A DNA stretch of 64,000 nt. Source: Pseudomonas sp. (GTDB lineage Bacteria; Pseudomonadota; Gammaproteobacteria; Pseudomonadales; Pseudomonadaceae). Of the stretch, positions 27,365 to 36,395 are shown piece by piece; position 1 is the first letter of the stretch; the number at the start of each line of letters is the position of its first letter. The stretch spans positions 186,001-250,000 of the forward strand of contig JAUSOF010000002.1 in the NCBI GenBank assembly GCA_030656145.1, written 5' to 3'. Below the pieces are notes generated by a model that ran no database searches, was not told the DNA's origin, and worked only from the letters and a program-made list of their open reading frames with translations. A program made the translations under genes and the position numbers.

Positions 27365-28486
27365 ATGCAATTGGCTTTTATCCTCTACAAATATTTCCCC
27401 TACGGCGGCTTGCAGCGCGACTTCCTGCGCATCGCGCTGGAGTGCCAGGCGCGCGGCCATGCGATTCGCGTGTATACGCCGATCTGGGAAGGCGAAGTGC
27501 CCGTGGGCTTCGAGGTGGTGGTGGTGCCGGTCAAGGCGCTGTTCAACCACAAGCGCAACGAGAAGCTCACGGCCTGGGTCGAGGCTGACCTGGCCAGGCG
27601 CCCGGTCGACCGGGTGATCGGCTTCAACAAGATGCCGGGACTGGATGTGTATTACGCCGCCGACGGTTGCTTCGAGGACAAGGCGCAGACCCTGCGCAAC
27701 CCGATTTACCGCAAGTGGGGGCGCTACAAGCATTTCGCCGACTACGAGCGTGCGGTGTTCGCACCCGAGTCTACGACCGAGATCCTGATGATCTCCGAGG
27801 TGCAGCAGCCGTTGTTCATCAAGCACTATCACACCCCGCTGCAGCGCTTTCACCTGCTGCCGCCGGGTATCGCCCAGGACCGCCGCGCGCCGGCCAATGC
27901 CGCGCAAATACGCGCCGAGTTCCGCGCCGAGTTCAAGCTGGCTGACGATGATCTATTGCTGGTGCAGATCGGTTCCGGGTTCAAGACCAAGGGCCTGGAT
28001 CGCAGCCTGAAAGCCGTCGCGGCCCTGCCGCGCGAGTTGCGCAAGCGCACCCGACTGATCGTCATCGGCCAGGACGACCCCAAGTCTTTCCTGCTGCAGA
28101 TCAAGACCCTGGGCATTTCCGAGCAGGTGCAGATCCTCAAGGGGCGTAGCGATATTCCGCGCTTTCTGCTCGGCGCCGACCTGCTGATCCATCCGGCCTA
28201 CAACGAAAACACCGGCACCGTGCTGCTCGAAGCGCTGGTCGCCGGCTTGCCGGTGCTGGTCACCGATGTCTGTGGTTACGCTCATTACATCCGCGATGCG
28301 GATGCCGGGCGCGTACTGCCGAGCCCCTTCGAGCAGGAGCGGCTCAATCACACCCTGACCGACATGCTCGCCGACGATCAGCGCCGCGCCTTCTGGGGGC
28401 GCAACGGCCTGGCCTATGCCGACTGTGCCGACCTCTATTCCATGCCGCAGAAGGCGGCCGATGTGATCCTCGGGGAGCGGGTATGA
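27365..28486 (+). CDS. waaG: LPS core glycosyltransferase WaaG (GT4, 373 aa)
   Basis: WaaG transfers the first outer-core hexose to heptose II; in Pseudomonas this is a galactosamine. The N-terminus QLAFILYKYFPYGGLQRDF is the WaaG signature. The GT4 nucleotide-sugar motif EX7E is ENTGTVLLE near residue 280, followed by ALVAGLPVLVTDVCG. ATG 27365 is preferred to the adjacent TTG. It is separated from waaP by a 124-base gap largely filled by a palindromic element. Confidence 0.95.
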   Translation: MQLAFILYKYFPYGGLQRDFLRIALECQARGHAIRVYTPIWEGEVPVGFEVVVVPVKALFNHKRNEKLTAWVEADLARRPVDRVIGFNKMPGLDVYYAADGCFEDKAQTLRNPIYRKWGRYKHFADYERAVFAPESTTEILMISEVQQPLFIKHYHTPLQRFHLLPPGIAQDRRAPANAAQIRAEFRAEFKLADDDLLLVQIGSGFKTKGLDRSLKAVAALPRELRKRTRLIVIGQDDPKSFLLQIKTLGISEQVQILKGRSDIPRFLLGADLLIHPAYNENTGTVLLEALVAGLPVLVTDVCGYAHYIRDADAGRVLPSPFEQERLNHTLTDMLADDQRRAFWGRNGLAYADCADLYSMPQKAADVILGERV

Positions 28487-28493
28487 ACTTCTC

Positions 28494-28579
28494 GTGTAGG
28501 GTGCGCTGTGCGCACCACCAGGCTGGCATCGCCGCTTCACTGGTGCACACAGCCTGGGCGGCCCCGCGGCACCCTACGG
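28494..28579. repeat. Intergenic palindromic element between waaG and waaP (GTAGGGTGC ... GCACCCTAC)
   Basis: GTAGGGTGC at 28496-28504 is the exact reverse complement of GCACCCTAC at 28569-28577. Inner pairs such as TGGTGCGCAC/GTGCACACAG are imperfect. It occupies most of the gap inside the operon and could form a large mRNA hairpin between two co-transcribed genes. It has no T-run, so it is unlikely to be a strong terminator. Confidence 0.65.
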
Positions 28580-28610
28580 ATGTAGGCACCCGCCAGCAAG
28601 GGTGGCATGC

Positions 28611-29447
28611 ATGCGCCTGATCCTCGCCGAACCCTTTAAAAGTCTGTGGGCCGACCAAGACCCCTTTGTTGCGGTCGAGGCCTTGCAAGGCCAGGTCTAC
28701 CGCGAACTGGAAGGGCGGCGCACGCTGCGCACCGAAGTGGCCGGGCGCGGCTATTTCGTCAAGATCCACCGTGGCATCGGCTGGCGCGAGATTATTAAGA
28801 ACCTGTTGACCGCCAAACTGCCGGTGCTCGGCGCGCGTCAGGAATGGCAGGCGATTCAGCGCTTGACTGAAGTCGGTGTGGCGACCATGACCGCAGTGGC
28901 CTATGGCGAGCGCGGCAGCAATCCGGCGGCGCAGCATTCCTTTATCGTCACCGAGGAGCTGGCGCCCACGGTCAGCCTGGAAGACTTCAGCCTCGACTGG
29001 CCGCAGCACCCGCCGGCGCCTGCGCTCAAGCGCGCACTGATCGCCGAAGTGGCGAAGATGACCGGTAACATGCACCGCGCCGGGGTCAATCACCGCGACT
29101 GTTATATCTGCCACTTTCTGTTGCACACCGATAAACCGGTCTGCGCGAGCGATTTTCGCTTGTCGCTGATCGACCTGCATCGCGCGCAGATCCATGCTCG
29201 CCTGCCGCTGCGCTGGCGCAACAAGGATTTGGCCGGGTTGTACTTCTCGGCCCTGCATATCGGCCTGACCCGGCGCGACAAGCTGCGTTTTATCAAAGGT
29301 TATTTTGCCGCCATGCATGAGTCACAAAGCCTGCGCGCCCCGTCGCTGCGGCAGATCCTGCACGACGAGGCGCCACTGCTGGCCTGGTTGCAGCGCAAGG
29401 CGGACAAGCTCTATCAGCGCAAACAGCGCTATGGGGATGCACTCTGA
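28611..29447 (+). CDS. waaP: LPS core heptose(I) kinase (278 aa)
   Basis: WaaP phosphorylates heptose I; in P. aeruginosa it is essential for core completion and outer-membrane integrity. The protein-kinase-like fold shows the ATP lysine K51 in GYFVKIHRG, the catalytic HRD at 161-163 (Asp163), and LIDLHRAQ in place of DFG. The usual loop asparagine is replaced by His (CYICHFL), as I recall for WaaP. An upstream GTG would add three residues; ATG 28611 gives the conserved MRLILAEPFKSLW start. Its last base is the first base of the next ATG, so it is translationally coupled to the next gene. Confidence 0.95.
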   Translation: MRLILAEPFKSLWADQDPFVAVEALQGQVYRELEGRRTLRTEVAGRGYFVKIHRGIGWREIIKNLLTAKLPVLGARQEWQAIQRLTEVGVATMTAVAYGERGSNPAAQHSFIVTEELAPTVSLEDFSLDWPQHPPAPALKRALIAEVAKMTGNMHRAGVNHRDCYICHFLLHTDKPVCASDFRLSLIDLHRAQIHARLPLRWRNKDLAGLYFSALHIGLTRRDKLRFIKGYFAAMHESQSLRAPSLRQILHDEAPLLAWLQRKADKLYQRKQRYGDAL

Positions 29448-30181
29448 TGGCTGGTTGGTTTCTCGATCCTGCCTATGCGCCACTGGCGAGCGACTTCGCC
29501 AGCCTGGAGGCGGTGTTTGCCCTGGAAGGCGAGCGTCTGACCCGCGACCCGCTGTCCGAGGTCATCCGTATCGAACGCGCTGGTGTGCGCTACTACGTCA
29601 AACGCTACTGGGGGGCCGGCAAGGGGCTGCGCCGTTATATCGGCCGGCCGCGGGTCAAAGCCGAGTGGCAGAACCTCAAGAATTTCGCCAAGTGGGGCAT
29701 TCCTACCGCGCCAATCGTTGCTTATGGGCTTGAGCGCAAGGTGGGGGCCTTTGTTCGCGGGGCGCTGATTACCCGCGAACTGGACCGCACCGAGGATCTG
29801 GCTCTGCTGGCCGAACGTTACGACCCAAGGCTTGACGATGCGCGCTGGGTGGATAATGTAAGCCGGCAGCTGGCGCGCGCGACCCGGACGTTGCATGAGC
29901 ATCATTTCACTCATAACGACCTGAAGTGGCGCAACTTGCTGGTCAACGATCAGGTTGAGCTATTCCTCATCGACTGCCCGACAGGCGCCTTCTGGTGGGG
30001 GCCGTTGCTGCGCTACCGCATCGCCAAGGACTTGGCCTGCCTGGACAAGGTGGCCAAGTACAGGCTGTCGCGCACTCAGCGTATGCGTTTCTATCTGCAG
30101 TACTGCGGTCGGCAGCACCTGAATGCAGTGGACAAGCGGCGCATCAGGCAGATCGTGCGCTATTTCGAGGGCCGGGAATGA
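29447..30181 (+). CDS. wapP: LPS core kinase, InaA/RfaP-like (244 aa), PA5008 type
   Basis: This is a small kinase-fold protein of the lipopolysaccharide kinase family, likely to phosphorylate a core heptose. The ATP lysine is K52 in YYVKRYW. The catalytic loop HNDLKWRNLL (156-165) has both Asp158 and Asn163, and LIDC (Asp176) stands in for DFG, so the site looks complete. By position after waaP it corresponds to P. aeruginosa WapP; the exact heptose position is not shown by the sequence. It overlaps waaP by one base and the following gene by four (ATGA). Confidence 0.82.
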   Translation: MAGWFLDPAYAPLASDFASLEAVFALEGERLTRDPLSEVIRIERAGVRYYVKRYWGAGKGLRRYIGRPRVKAEWQNLKNFAKWGIPTAPIVAYGLERKVGAFVRGALITRELDRTEDLALLAERYDPRLDDARWVDNVSRQLARATRTLHEHHFTHNDLKWRNLLVNDQVELFLIDCPTGAFWWGPLLRYRIAKDLACLDKVAKYRLSRTQRMRFYLQYCGRQHLNAVDKRRIRQIVRYFEGRE

Positions 30182-30924
30182 AGGACTTTATTGCGGAGCA
30201 GGACCGTGCGCTGCTCGATCGTCATGGTTTGGCCAGCTATGACGCGCTCTGGGCGCTCAAGTTGGAGGCGGTGGACGAACCGAACACCGAGCGCGGCGGC
30301 TGGAGCAGTGTCTATCGGTTAGAGCTGGATGATGCGGCGTTTTACCTCAAGCGCCAGAGCAATCACCTGACCCGTACTCTGCGGTATCCATTTGGTGAGC
30401 CGACCTTCGCCCGTGAGTTCCGTAATATTCAACGTTACAAGGCGCTAGGGATTCCAGCCTTGCAGGCAGCATTTTTTGCCGAGCGCCGAGTGGCTGGCGA
30501 GCACCGGGCGATTTTGCTCACTCGCGCCCTGGATGGTTGGCAGGATCTGGAGGCGCTGCTGGAGGGCTGGCAGGTTCGCGCCGAGAGCGAACGCACGAGC
30601 ATTCTGCGCTGTTGCGGCGCACTGGCACGGCGCCTGCACGACGCGGGGCAGATGCATGGCTGCTTCTACCCCAAGCATATTTTCCTCAAGCAGAGCGCCG
30701 GCGCGTTCAGTGCGCAATTGATCGATCTGGAAAAGACCCGGCCTTTGCTGTTCGGCGAGCGTGATCGGGTCAAGGACCTGGAGCCGCTGCTACGTCGCGC
30801 CAGTCTCTGGAGTGAGAGCGAGGTGCGCCAGCTGCTGGCCGCCTATTTGGGTGCAGACGCCGATGTCGAGCATTGGTGGCAGCGCCTCGGCAGCCGCCGG
30901 CGGGACAAGGAGGCGCGCCAATGA
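30178..30924 (+). CDS. wapQ: LPS core kinase-like protein (248 aa), PA5007 type, degenerate catalytic loop
   Basis: The protein has the same kinase-like fold: lysine K59 in FYLKRQ, a helical N-lobe (AREFRNIQRYKALGIP) and a C-lobe with LIDLEKTR (Asp183). The catalytic loop reads MHGCFYPKHIFL at about 159-170: the HRD aspartate is a Cys (162) and the Mg-binding Asn is a His (167). By family rules phosphotransfer would be weak or absent, unless another residue serves. By position it corresponds to WapQ. A longer open frame exists upstream, but ATG 30178 matches the fold start and overlaps the previous stop. It ends with ATGA overlapping the next gene. Confidence 0.78.
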   Translation: MKDFIAEQDRALLDRHGLASYDALWALKLEAVDEPNTERGGWSSVYRLELDDAAFYLKRQSNHLTRTLRYPFGEPTFAREFRNIQRYKALGIPALQAAFFAERRVAGEHRAILLTRALDGWQDLEALLEGWQVRAESERTSILRCCGALARRLHDAGQMHGCFYPKHIFLKQSAGAFSAQLIDLEKTRPLLFGERDRVKDLEPLLRRASLWSESEVRQLLAAYLGADADVEHWWQRLGSRRRDKEARQ

Positions 30925-32396
30925 AAGGCGGCGCGCTGATCACTCTCCGGGGCTTGGCTCGCACAGGTCGTAGCCCGCAGTTGCCGCTGCATCTAGAGCT
31001 GGCGGACGCTGCCGGCCCCGCCACCCTGGTGCTGCAGCAGCTGCTGCGCGTGCTGCCCGGGCAACGCTATGTCGGCGTGGCCGAGTGGCGTGGGCGCAAG
31101 GTGCTGGCCAAGCTGCTTGTGGGTAGCAAGGCGGCGCGCTCCTTCCAACGCGAGTTGGACGGCGCCCGTTTGCTCGCTGGGCAGGGTCTGCCTACGCCGC
31201 TGCTGCTGGCCGATGGCTTGCGTGAAGGCGAGGGCGGCTGGTTGCTGTTCGACTACCTCGATGACGCGCAAAGCCTGGGGGATGCCTGGCGCGCGGTCGA
31301 GCGCCAGCCGTGGCTCTCCGCTGAGCAGCAGGCCGTGCTCGCCGAGGCCCTCGAGCTGGTGGCGCGCATGCACGGGCAGGGGCTCTGGCAAGCCGACCTG
31401 CATCTGGACAACCTGCTGCGGCATAACGGTCGGTTATTTATTATCGATGGCGGCGGTGTACGTGGCGAAAATCCCGGCCAGCCGCTGTCGCGGGGCAAGG
31501 TGCTGGGAAATCTCGGGGTCTTCTTCGCCCAGCTGCCGGTCGAGTTGGAACCGTTTATCGAAGAGCTGCTGGTGCATTACCTGTTGGCCAATGGGGAGCA
31601 TGCCCTGCCGCTGGAGGCGCTGCTGGCTGAAGTGGCCAAGGTGCGCCGCTGGCGGCTGCGGGATTACCTGAAAAAGGCCGGCCGTGATTGCAGCCTGTTT
31701 GCCGCGAAAGTTGGCGCTTTCGGCTTGCGGGTGGTGCGCCGTGATCAGGAAGCTCAGTTGCAGCCGCTGCTGGCTGACCTGGATGGGCGGACTGAAGCCG
31801 GGCATATCTACAAGACCGGCGGCACAGCGACCGTGGCGCGGGTGGAGGTGCAAGGCCGGCCACTGGTGGTCAAACGCTATAACATCAAAAACCTGGCACA
31901 TTGGCTCAAGCGCTTCTGGCGGCCGAGCCGCGCCTGGCACAGCTGGCGCGAGGGGCATCGCCTGCAATTGATCGGCATCGCTACTCCGCAACCTCTGGCG
32001 GTTGTGGAGCGGCGCTGGTGCTGGTTGCGCGGGCGCGCCTACCTGATTACCGAATATTGCGGTGGGCAGGATATAATCGCGCGTTTTCAACACTATGTGC
32101 AGGCATCCCCCCCGGGAAATGAGCTATTGGCCCTGGATCGCCTGTTCGCGGCCCTGCTGCGCGAGCGCATCAGCCACGGCGATTTCAAGGGGCATAACCT
32201 GTTCTGGGATGAGGCACGGGGCGCCTGGTCGCTGATTGACCTGGATGCCATGCAGCAACACCGCAGTGCGCGCCGTTTCGCCAAGGCTTATGCCCGCGAC
32301 CGCGCCCGATTTTTACGCAACTGGCCAGCCGACTCCGGGCTGTTCAAACTGCTCGATGAACGTTTACCGCAGGTGCCCGGCACCTGTCCTGAATAG
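30921..32396 (+). CDS. Fusion of two kinase-like domains, LPS core locus (491 aa), PA5006 type
   Basis: Two kinase-like domains follow one another. Domain 1 (about 30-240) has K64 in KVLAKLL, the catalytic loop WQADLHLDNLL (Asp159, Asn164) and FIIDGGG (Asp176). Domain 2 (about 265-480) has a lysine in PLVVKRY, HGDFKGHNLFW (419-429, with Asp421 and Asn426) and LIDLD (Asp440). Both look able to bind ATP and metal, but domain 1 lacks the HRD histidine. The substrate is unknown; the position between wapQ and wapO suggests a core-sugar kinase. AAGGAGG lies 9 bases before ATG 30921, the strongest ribosome site in this operon. Confidence 0.8.
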   Translation: MKGGALITLRGLARTGRSPQLPLHLELADAAGPATLVLQQLLRVLPGQRYVGVAEWRGRKVLAKLLVGSKAARSFQRELDGARLLAGQGLPTPLLLADGLREGEGGWLLFDYLDDAQSLGDAWRAVERQPWLSAEQQAVLAEALELVARMHGQGLWQADLHLDNLLRHNGRLFIIDGGGVRGENPGQPLSRGKVLGNLGVFFAQLPVELEPFIEELLVHYLLANGEHALPLEALLAEVAKVRRWRLRDYLKKAGRDCSLFAAKVGAFGLRVVRRDQEAQLQPLLADLDGRTEAGHIYKTGGTATVARVEVQGRPLVVKRYNIKNLAHWLKRFWRPSRAWHSWREGHRLQLIGIATPQPLAVVERRWCWLRGRAYLITEYCGGQDIIARFQHYVQASPPGNELLALDRLFAALLRERISHGDFKGHNLFWDEARGAWSLIDLDAMQQHRSARRFAKAYARDRARFLRNWPADSGLFKLLDERLPQVPGTCPE

Positions 32397-32408
32397 AGGT
32401 TTTTACCT

Positions 32409-34163
32409 GTGGCACTGACGATTCTTGGCCTGTCCGGCGCTCTCAGTCACGATCCTTCCGCCGCCTTGTACATCGACGGCAAGTTGATCGCGGCCGCCGA
32501 AGAAGAGCGCTTCGTGCGCGACAAACACGCGAAGAACCGCATGCCTTACGAGTCGGCCAAGTTCTGCCTGGAGCAGGCCGGGATCAAGCCGAGCGATGTT
32601 GATGTGGTGGCTATTCCCTTCGCCCCGATCAGCATCTTCGGCGAAGCGCGCTGGAAATACGCCAAGCGCTACTGGTACGCGCCTGATCGTGCGCTCGATG
32701 CGATCCTGATGGGCAATCGCCGCTACAAACGCTACTACAAGCACATCCAGTGGTGCCTGCAGCAGCTCGGCTTCGACCTGAAGAAGATCAAGATCGAGCC
32801 GGTTGAGCATCACCTGGCTCACGCCGCCAGCGCTTACCACTGCTCGGGCTTTACCGAGAAGACCGCGATCCTCGGCATTGACGGCAAGGGCGAATACGCC
32901 ACCACCTTCTTCGGCTATGGTGAGAACGGCAAGATCCACAAGATCAAGGAGTTCTTCGATCCGGATTCGCTCGGCGGCCTGTATGGCGCGATCACCGAGT
33001 TCCTCGGTTTCGAGATGCTCGATGGCGAGTTCAAAGTCATGGGCATGGCGCCCTACGGCGACGCCAGCAAGTATGATTTCTCCCGGTTGGCCACGTTCGA
33101 GAATGGCGAGCTGATCATCAATACCGAGTACGCCAACGTCATCGGCCTGCGCCGCTATAAAGAGAAGGGCAAGGGCTTTTACTTCTCGCCCAAGCTGATC
33201 GAATGGCTGGGGCCCAAGCGGGTCGGCGATATCGCCGACGATCCCTACATCCATTACGCGGCCAGCATGCAGGCGCTGTTCGAGACGCTGGCGCTGCAGA
33301 TGATGGAGTACTACCTGGGCGATATCCTTAAAGAAACCGGCAAGATCGCCTTCGCGGGCGGCTGCGCGCTGAACGTCAAACTCAACCAGAAGATCATCGC
33401 CCGCGATGACGTCAAGGAGCTGTTTGTCCAGCCTGCTTCCGGCGACGCGGGTACTGCGGTGGGCGCCGCCGCCTATGTATCCCATGCCCGCGGCGTGCCG
33501 GTGGAGAAGATGGAGCACGTCTACCTCGGCCCGTCCTTCTCCAACGAAGACGTGATCGCCGCCTGCGCCAAGCACCCGAGCAAGCCGGTATACAAGCGGA
33601 TCGACAACATGCCGCAGCGCATCGCCGAGATCATGGTCGCGGGCAACCCGGTGGCCTGGTTCCAGGGGCGCATGGAGTTCGGCCCGCGTGCACTCGGCGG
33701 TCGCTCGATCGTCGGTTGCCCAAGCATCCCCGGGGTGGCCAACCGGATCAACGAACAGATCAAGTTCCGCGAGCGCTGGCGGCCCTTCTGCCCATCGATG
33801 CTCGACACCGTGGGTACGCAGATGCTCAAGGTCGATCATCCGTCGCCGTTCATGACCTTCACCTTCGAAGTCAATGAAGAGTGGAAGACCCGCGTCAGCG
33901 AAGTGGTCCACGAAGACGGCACCTCGCGCGCCCAAGTGCTCAAGCGTGAATACAACCCGCGCTACTACGACATGATGCTGGAACTGGAAAAACTCACCGG
34001 CAACGGCGTGTCGCTCAACACCTCACTGAACCGTCGCGGCGAGCCGATGATCTGCTCGCCCACCGATGCGCTGAACATGTTCTTTGGGTCAGACCTGCAG
34101 TACCTGATCATGGAAGATATTCTGGTGGTGAAGGACGGCATGGATTGGTATGAAAATGTCTGA
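32409..34163 (+). CDS. wapO: Carbamoyltransferase, NodU/CmcH family (584 aa), LPS heptose O-carbamoyltransferase
   Basis: NodU/CmcH enzymes first make carbamoyl-adenylate, then carbamoylate a hydroxyl. In Pseudomonas the core-locus member carbamoylates heptose II. The YrdC/Kae1-like N-terminal part has LGLSGALSHDPSAAL and EHHLAHAASAYH (metal His residues). The C-terminal domain has FGPRALGGRSIVG and SLNTSLNRRGEP. The start is GTG 32409 with GAGG about 11 bases upstream. It sits 12 bases after the double-kinase gene and overlaps wapH by 14 bases. Local GC and codon use match the flanking core genes, unlike the block after wapH. Confidence 0.92.
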   Translation: MALTILGLSGALSHDPSAALYIDGKLIAAAEEERFVRDKHAKNRMPYESAKFCLEQAGIKPSDVDVVAIPFAPISIFGEARWKYAKRYWYAPDRALDAILMGNRRYKRYYKHIQWCLQQLGFDLKKIKIEPVEHHLAHAASAYHCSGFTEKTAILGIDGKGEYATTFFGYGENGKIHKIKEFFDPDSLGGLYGAITEFLGFEMLDGEFKVMGMAPYGDASKYDFSRLATFENGELIINTEYANVIGLRRYKEKGKGFYFSPKLIEWLGPKRVGDIADDPYIHYAASMQALFETLALQMMEYYLGDILKETGKIAFAGGCALNVKLNQKIIARDDVKELFVQPASGDAGTAVGAAAYVSHARGVPVEKMEHVYLGPSFSNEDVIAACAKHPSKPVYKRIDNMPQRIAEIMVAGNPVAWFQGRMEFGPRALGGRSIVGCPSIPGVANRINEQIKFRERWRPFCPSMLDTVGTQMLKVDHPSPFMTFTFEVNEEWKTRVSEVVHEDGTSRAQVLKREYNPRYYDMMLELEKLTGNGVSLNTSLNRRGEPMICSPTDALNMFFGSDLQYLIMEDILVVKDGMDWYENV

Positions 34164-35277
34164 GGAGGTTGGGGGCGGACAACTGTGGATATTGCAGTTC
34201 TGCCACGGCTACGATGGCCCCTTCCTCGATTGCGCCCGGCAGTACGCCGCGCTGTTTGTCGGAACGCCGTACAAGGTGTGTACGGTTTACCTGACCGGCA
34301 AGCCGAGCGTCGAGGCCGAGCAGGGCTCTGCCTCTGATGAGGTGATTTTTCTCGACTATTCCAGTCGTCAAGTTCGCGGTCTCAAGCTCGGGGCCATTCG
34401 CGATATCAAGCGTATTTCCGCTTCACGCGATTTCAAGCTGTGCATCGCCCATCGCTTCAAACCGATCTATGTGGCTTTGCTGGGCAGCGATCTACCGGTG
34501 ATCGGTGTGCACCATGCGTTTGGCGACTACAAGCGGCGCACGCGTCAGCTGTTTGCCAACGTCTTTCGCAAGCGTCTGGCGCTGCTTGGCGTCTCCAATG
34601 CTGTGCGAGATGATATACGTGCCTGCTTGCCTGGCTGGCCGGCCGAGCGTATCGAGACCCTGTACAACCGCATCGACGTCGCTGCGGTTCAGGCCGAGCA
34701 GGTTTCCCGTGAGGCGGCTCGTGAGCATTTGGGCTTGCCGCAGAACGCCTGGGTGGTCGGCAATGTCGGCCGCCTGCATCCAGACAAGGACCAGGCCACA
34801 CTGATCAGAGGCTTTGCCCTGGCCTTGCCGCAGCTCCCTGCAGGTAGCCTGTTGGCGATCATGGGCAGTGGCAAACTGGAGCATTCGCTCAAGGCCTTGG
34901 CGGACGAACTGGGTGTGAGTGATTCGGTGCGATTTCTCGGTCAAGTGCCCGGCGGTCGTCGTTATTTCAAGGCATTCGATGTATTCGCCCTGACTTCAGA
35001 TCATGAGCCCTTTGGAATGGTGCTGCTGGAGGCCATGGCGGCGGGTGTGCCGGTGATTTGCAGTGATTGTGGGGGGGCGCCGGAGGTGGTTGAGGGGGTT
35101 GGGGGGTTGTTTGGTTTTGCTGATGTTGCTGCATTGGCCGCTATGTTGGTGCAATTTGCGAAGTATCCAAGCACCGAGCAGCTCGTGCGCGCACGATTGC
35201 AAGCGCGTTTTTCGGATCAGGCGATCGGTAGGGTCTTTTGGGCGCAATCAGCATCGGCACCTTTGCGCGTAGAGTAG
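34150..35277 (+). CDS. wapH: LPS core glycosyltransferase WapH-like (GT4, 375 aa)
   Basis: This GT4 transferase of the GT-B fold adds an outer-core hexose. The N-terminal acceptor domain starts with ILQFCHGYDGPFLDCARQY, typical of the Pseudomonas WapH group. GNVGRLHPDKDQATLI begins the nucleotide-sugar domain, and the EX7E motif is EPFGMVLLE near residue 300. ATG 34150 and ATG 34156 are both possible. The last part, from about 35070, turns AT- and GT-rich, marking the start of the low-GC block, so the 3' end may be a recombination border. Confidence 0.85.
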   Translation: MKMSEEVGGGQLWILQFCHGYDGPFLDCARQYAALFVGTPYKVCTVYLTGKPSVEAEQGSASDEVIFLDYSSRQVRGLKLGAIRDIKRISASRDFKLCIAHRFKPIYVALLGSDLPVIGVHHAFGDYKRRTRQLFANVFRKRLALLGVSNAVRDDIRACLPGWPAERIETLYNRIDVAAVQAEQVSREAAREHLGLPQNAWVVGNVGRLHPDKDQATLIRGFALALPQLPAGSLLAIMGSGKLEHSLKALADELGVSDSVRFLGQVPGGRRYFKAFDVFALTSDHEPFGMVLLEAMAAGVPVICSDCGGAPEVVEGVGGLFGFADVAALAAMLVQFAKYPSTEQLVRARLQARFSDQAIGRVFWAQSASAPLRVE

Positions 35278-35350
35278 ATCGGTTTTTTAGCTACACGGGG
35301 CCGATTCCTAGTGAGCTGACATGCATTCTTAAATGACGAGTGGGCGTTCG

Positions 35351-36364
35351 ATGAAGCTGTTGGTAACAGGAGGTGCCGGTTATATAGGCTCCCATACCGT
35401 GCTTGAGCTGCTGCAGGCCGGGCATGAGGTTGTAGTGCTGGATAACCTGTGTAACAGCTCGCTAGAGTCCCTGCGCCGTGTCCAGGCGATAGCTGGGCGC
35501 TCACTGTTGTTTGTTGAGGGTGATATTCGCAACAGGACACTGCTTGATCAACTTTTTGCACAACATCAAATAGATGCGGTCGTGCATTTTGCTGGACTTA
35601 AAGCTGTTGGCGAGAGTGTGCGGAAGCCGCTTGATTATTACGCCAGCAATATGGCGGGGACCCTTACCCTTTGCCAGGCTATGGCTGATGCGGAGGTTTT
35701 TCGTCTGGTGTTCAGCTCTTCGGCGACTGTCTATGGTGATCCTGCTCGGGTGCCGGCCAGTGAAGAGAGCCCTGTCACCAACCCCAGTAGCCCTTACGGG
35801 CGTAGCAAGCTGATGGTGGAGCAGCTACTGCAGGATCTGCAGTGTTCCGATGCGCGTTGGTCAATTGGTATCTTGCGTTATTTCAATCCGGTCGGAGCGC
35901 ACTCGAGTGGCTTGATTGGCGAAGACCCATTGGGTCTCCCGAATAACCTCTTGCCTTACCTGAGCCAGGTGGCTATTGGTAAGCTTGATTGCCTGCAGGT
36001 GTATGGCAATGACTACCCAACGCCAGATGGTACCTGCGTTCGCGACTATATCCATGTGGTCGATTTGGCGCTGGGGCACTTGCGGGCGTTGCAGTTCATT
36101 AGCAGTCGGCGTGGGTGTGAGGTTTGGAATCTAGGCGCCGGCAAAGGCTACTCAGTGCTGCAGGTGATTAGCGCTTTTGAGCAGGCCAGTGGGCGAACTG
36201 TGCGTTACGTTTTTGGCCCGCGCAGGGCTGGCGATATTGCTGCCAATTGGGCTGAGCCGAGCAAGGCTGCGTGTGAATTGGGCTGGAAAGCCGAGCGCAG
36301 TTTAGCAAACATGATGGCCGATACTTGGCGCTGGCAAAGCATGAATCCGCAAGGCTATCGCTGA
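35351..36364 (+). CDS. galE: UDP-glucose 4-epimerase (337 aa)
   Basis: GalE interconverts UDP-glucose and UDP-galactose, and some members act on UDP-GlcNAc/GalNAc. The NAD-binding motif TGGAGYIGSHT is at residues 5-15, the catalytic YGRSK (YxxxK) is preceded by SSSATVYG, and CVRDYIHVVDLA is present as in true GalE. An alternative ATG at 35333 would add six residues. It is the first gene of a lower-GC block and has no counterpart that I recall in the P. aeruginosa PAO1 core locus, so it probably supplies a donor sugar for the adjacent transferases. Confidence 0.92.
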   Translation: MKLLVTGGAGYIGSHTVLELLQAGHEVVVLDNLCNSSLESLRRVQAIAGRSLLFVEGDIRNRTLLDQLFAQHQIDAVVHFAGLKAVGESVRKPLDYYASNMAGTLTLCQAMADAEVFRLVFSSSATVYGDPARVPASEESPVTNPSSPYGRSKLMVEQLLQDLQCSDARWSIGILRYFNPVGAHSSGLIGEDPLGLPNNLLPYLSQVAIGKLDCLQVYGNDYPTPDGTCVRDYIHVVDLALGHLRALQFISSRRGCEVWNLGAGKGYSVLQVISAFEQASGRTVRYVFGPRRAGDIAANWAEPSKAACELGWKAERSLANMMADTWRWQSMNPQGYR

Positions 36365-36395
36365 CTATTACTGAGGTTCGCCCTGAAGGAGTTGT

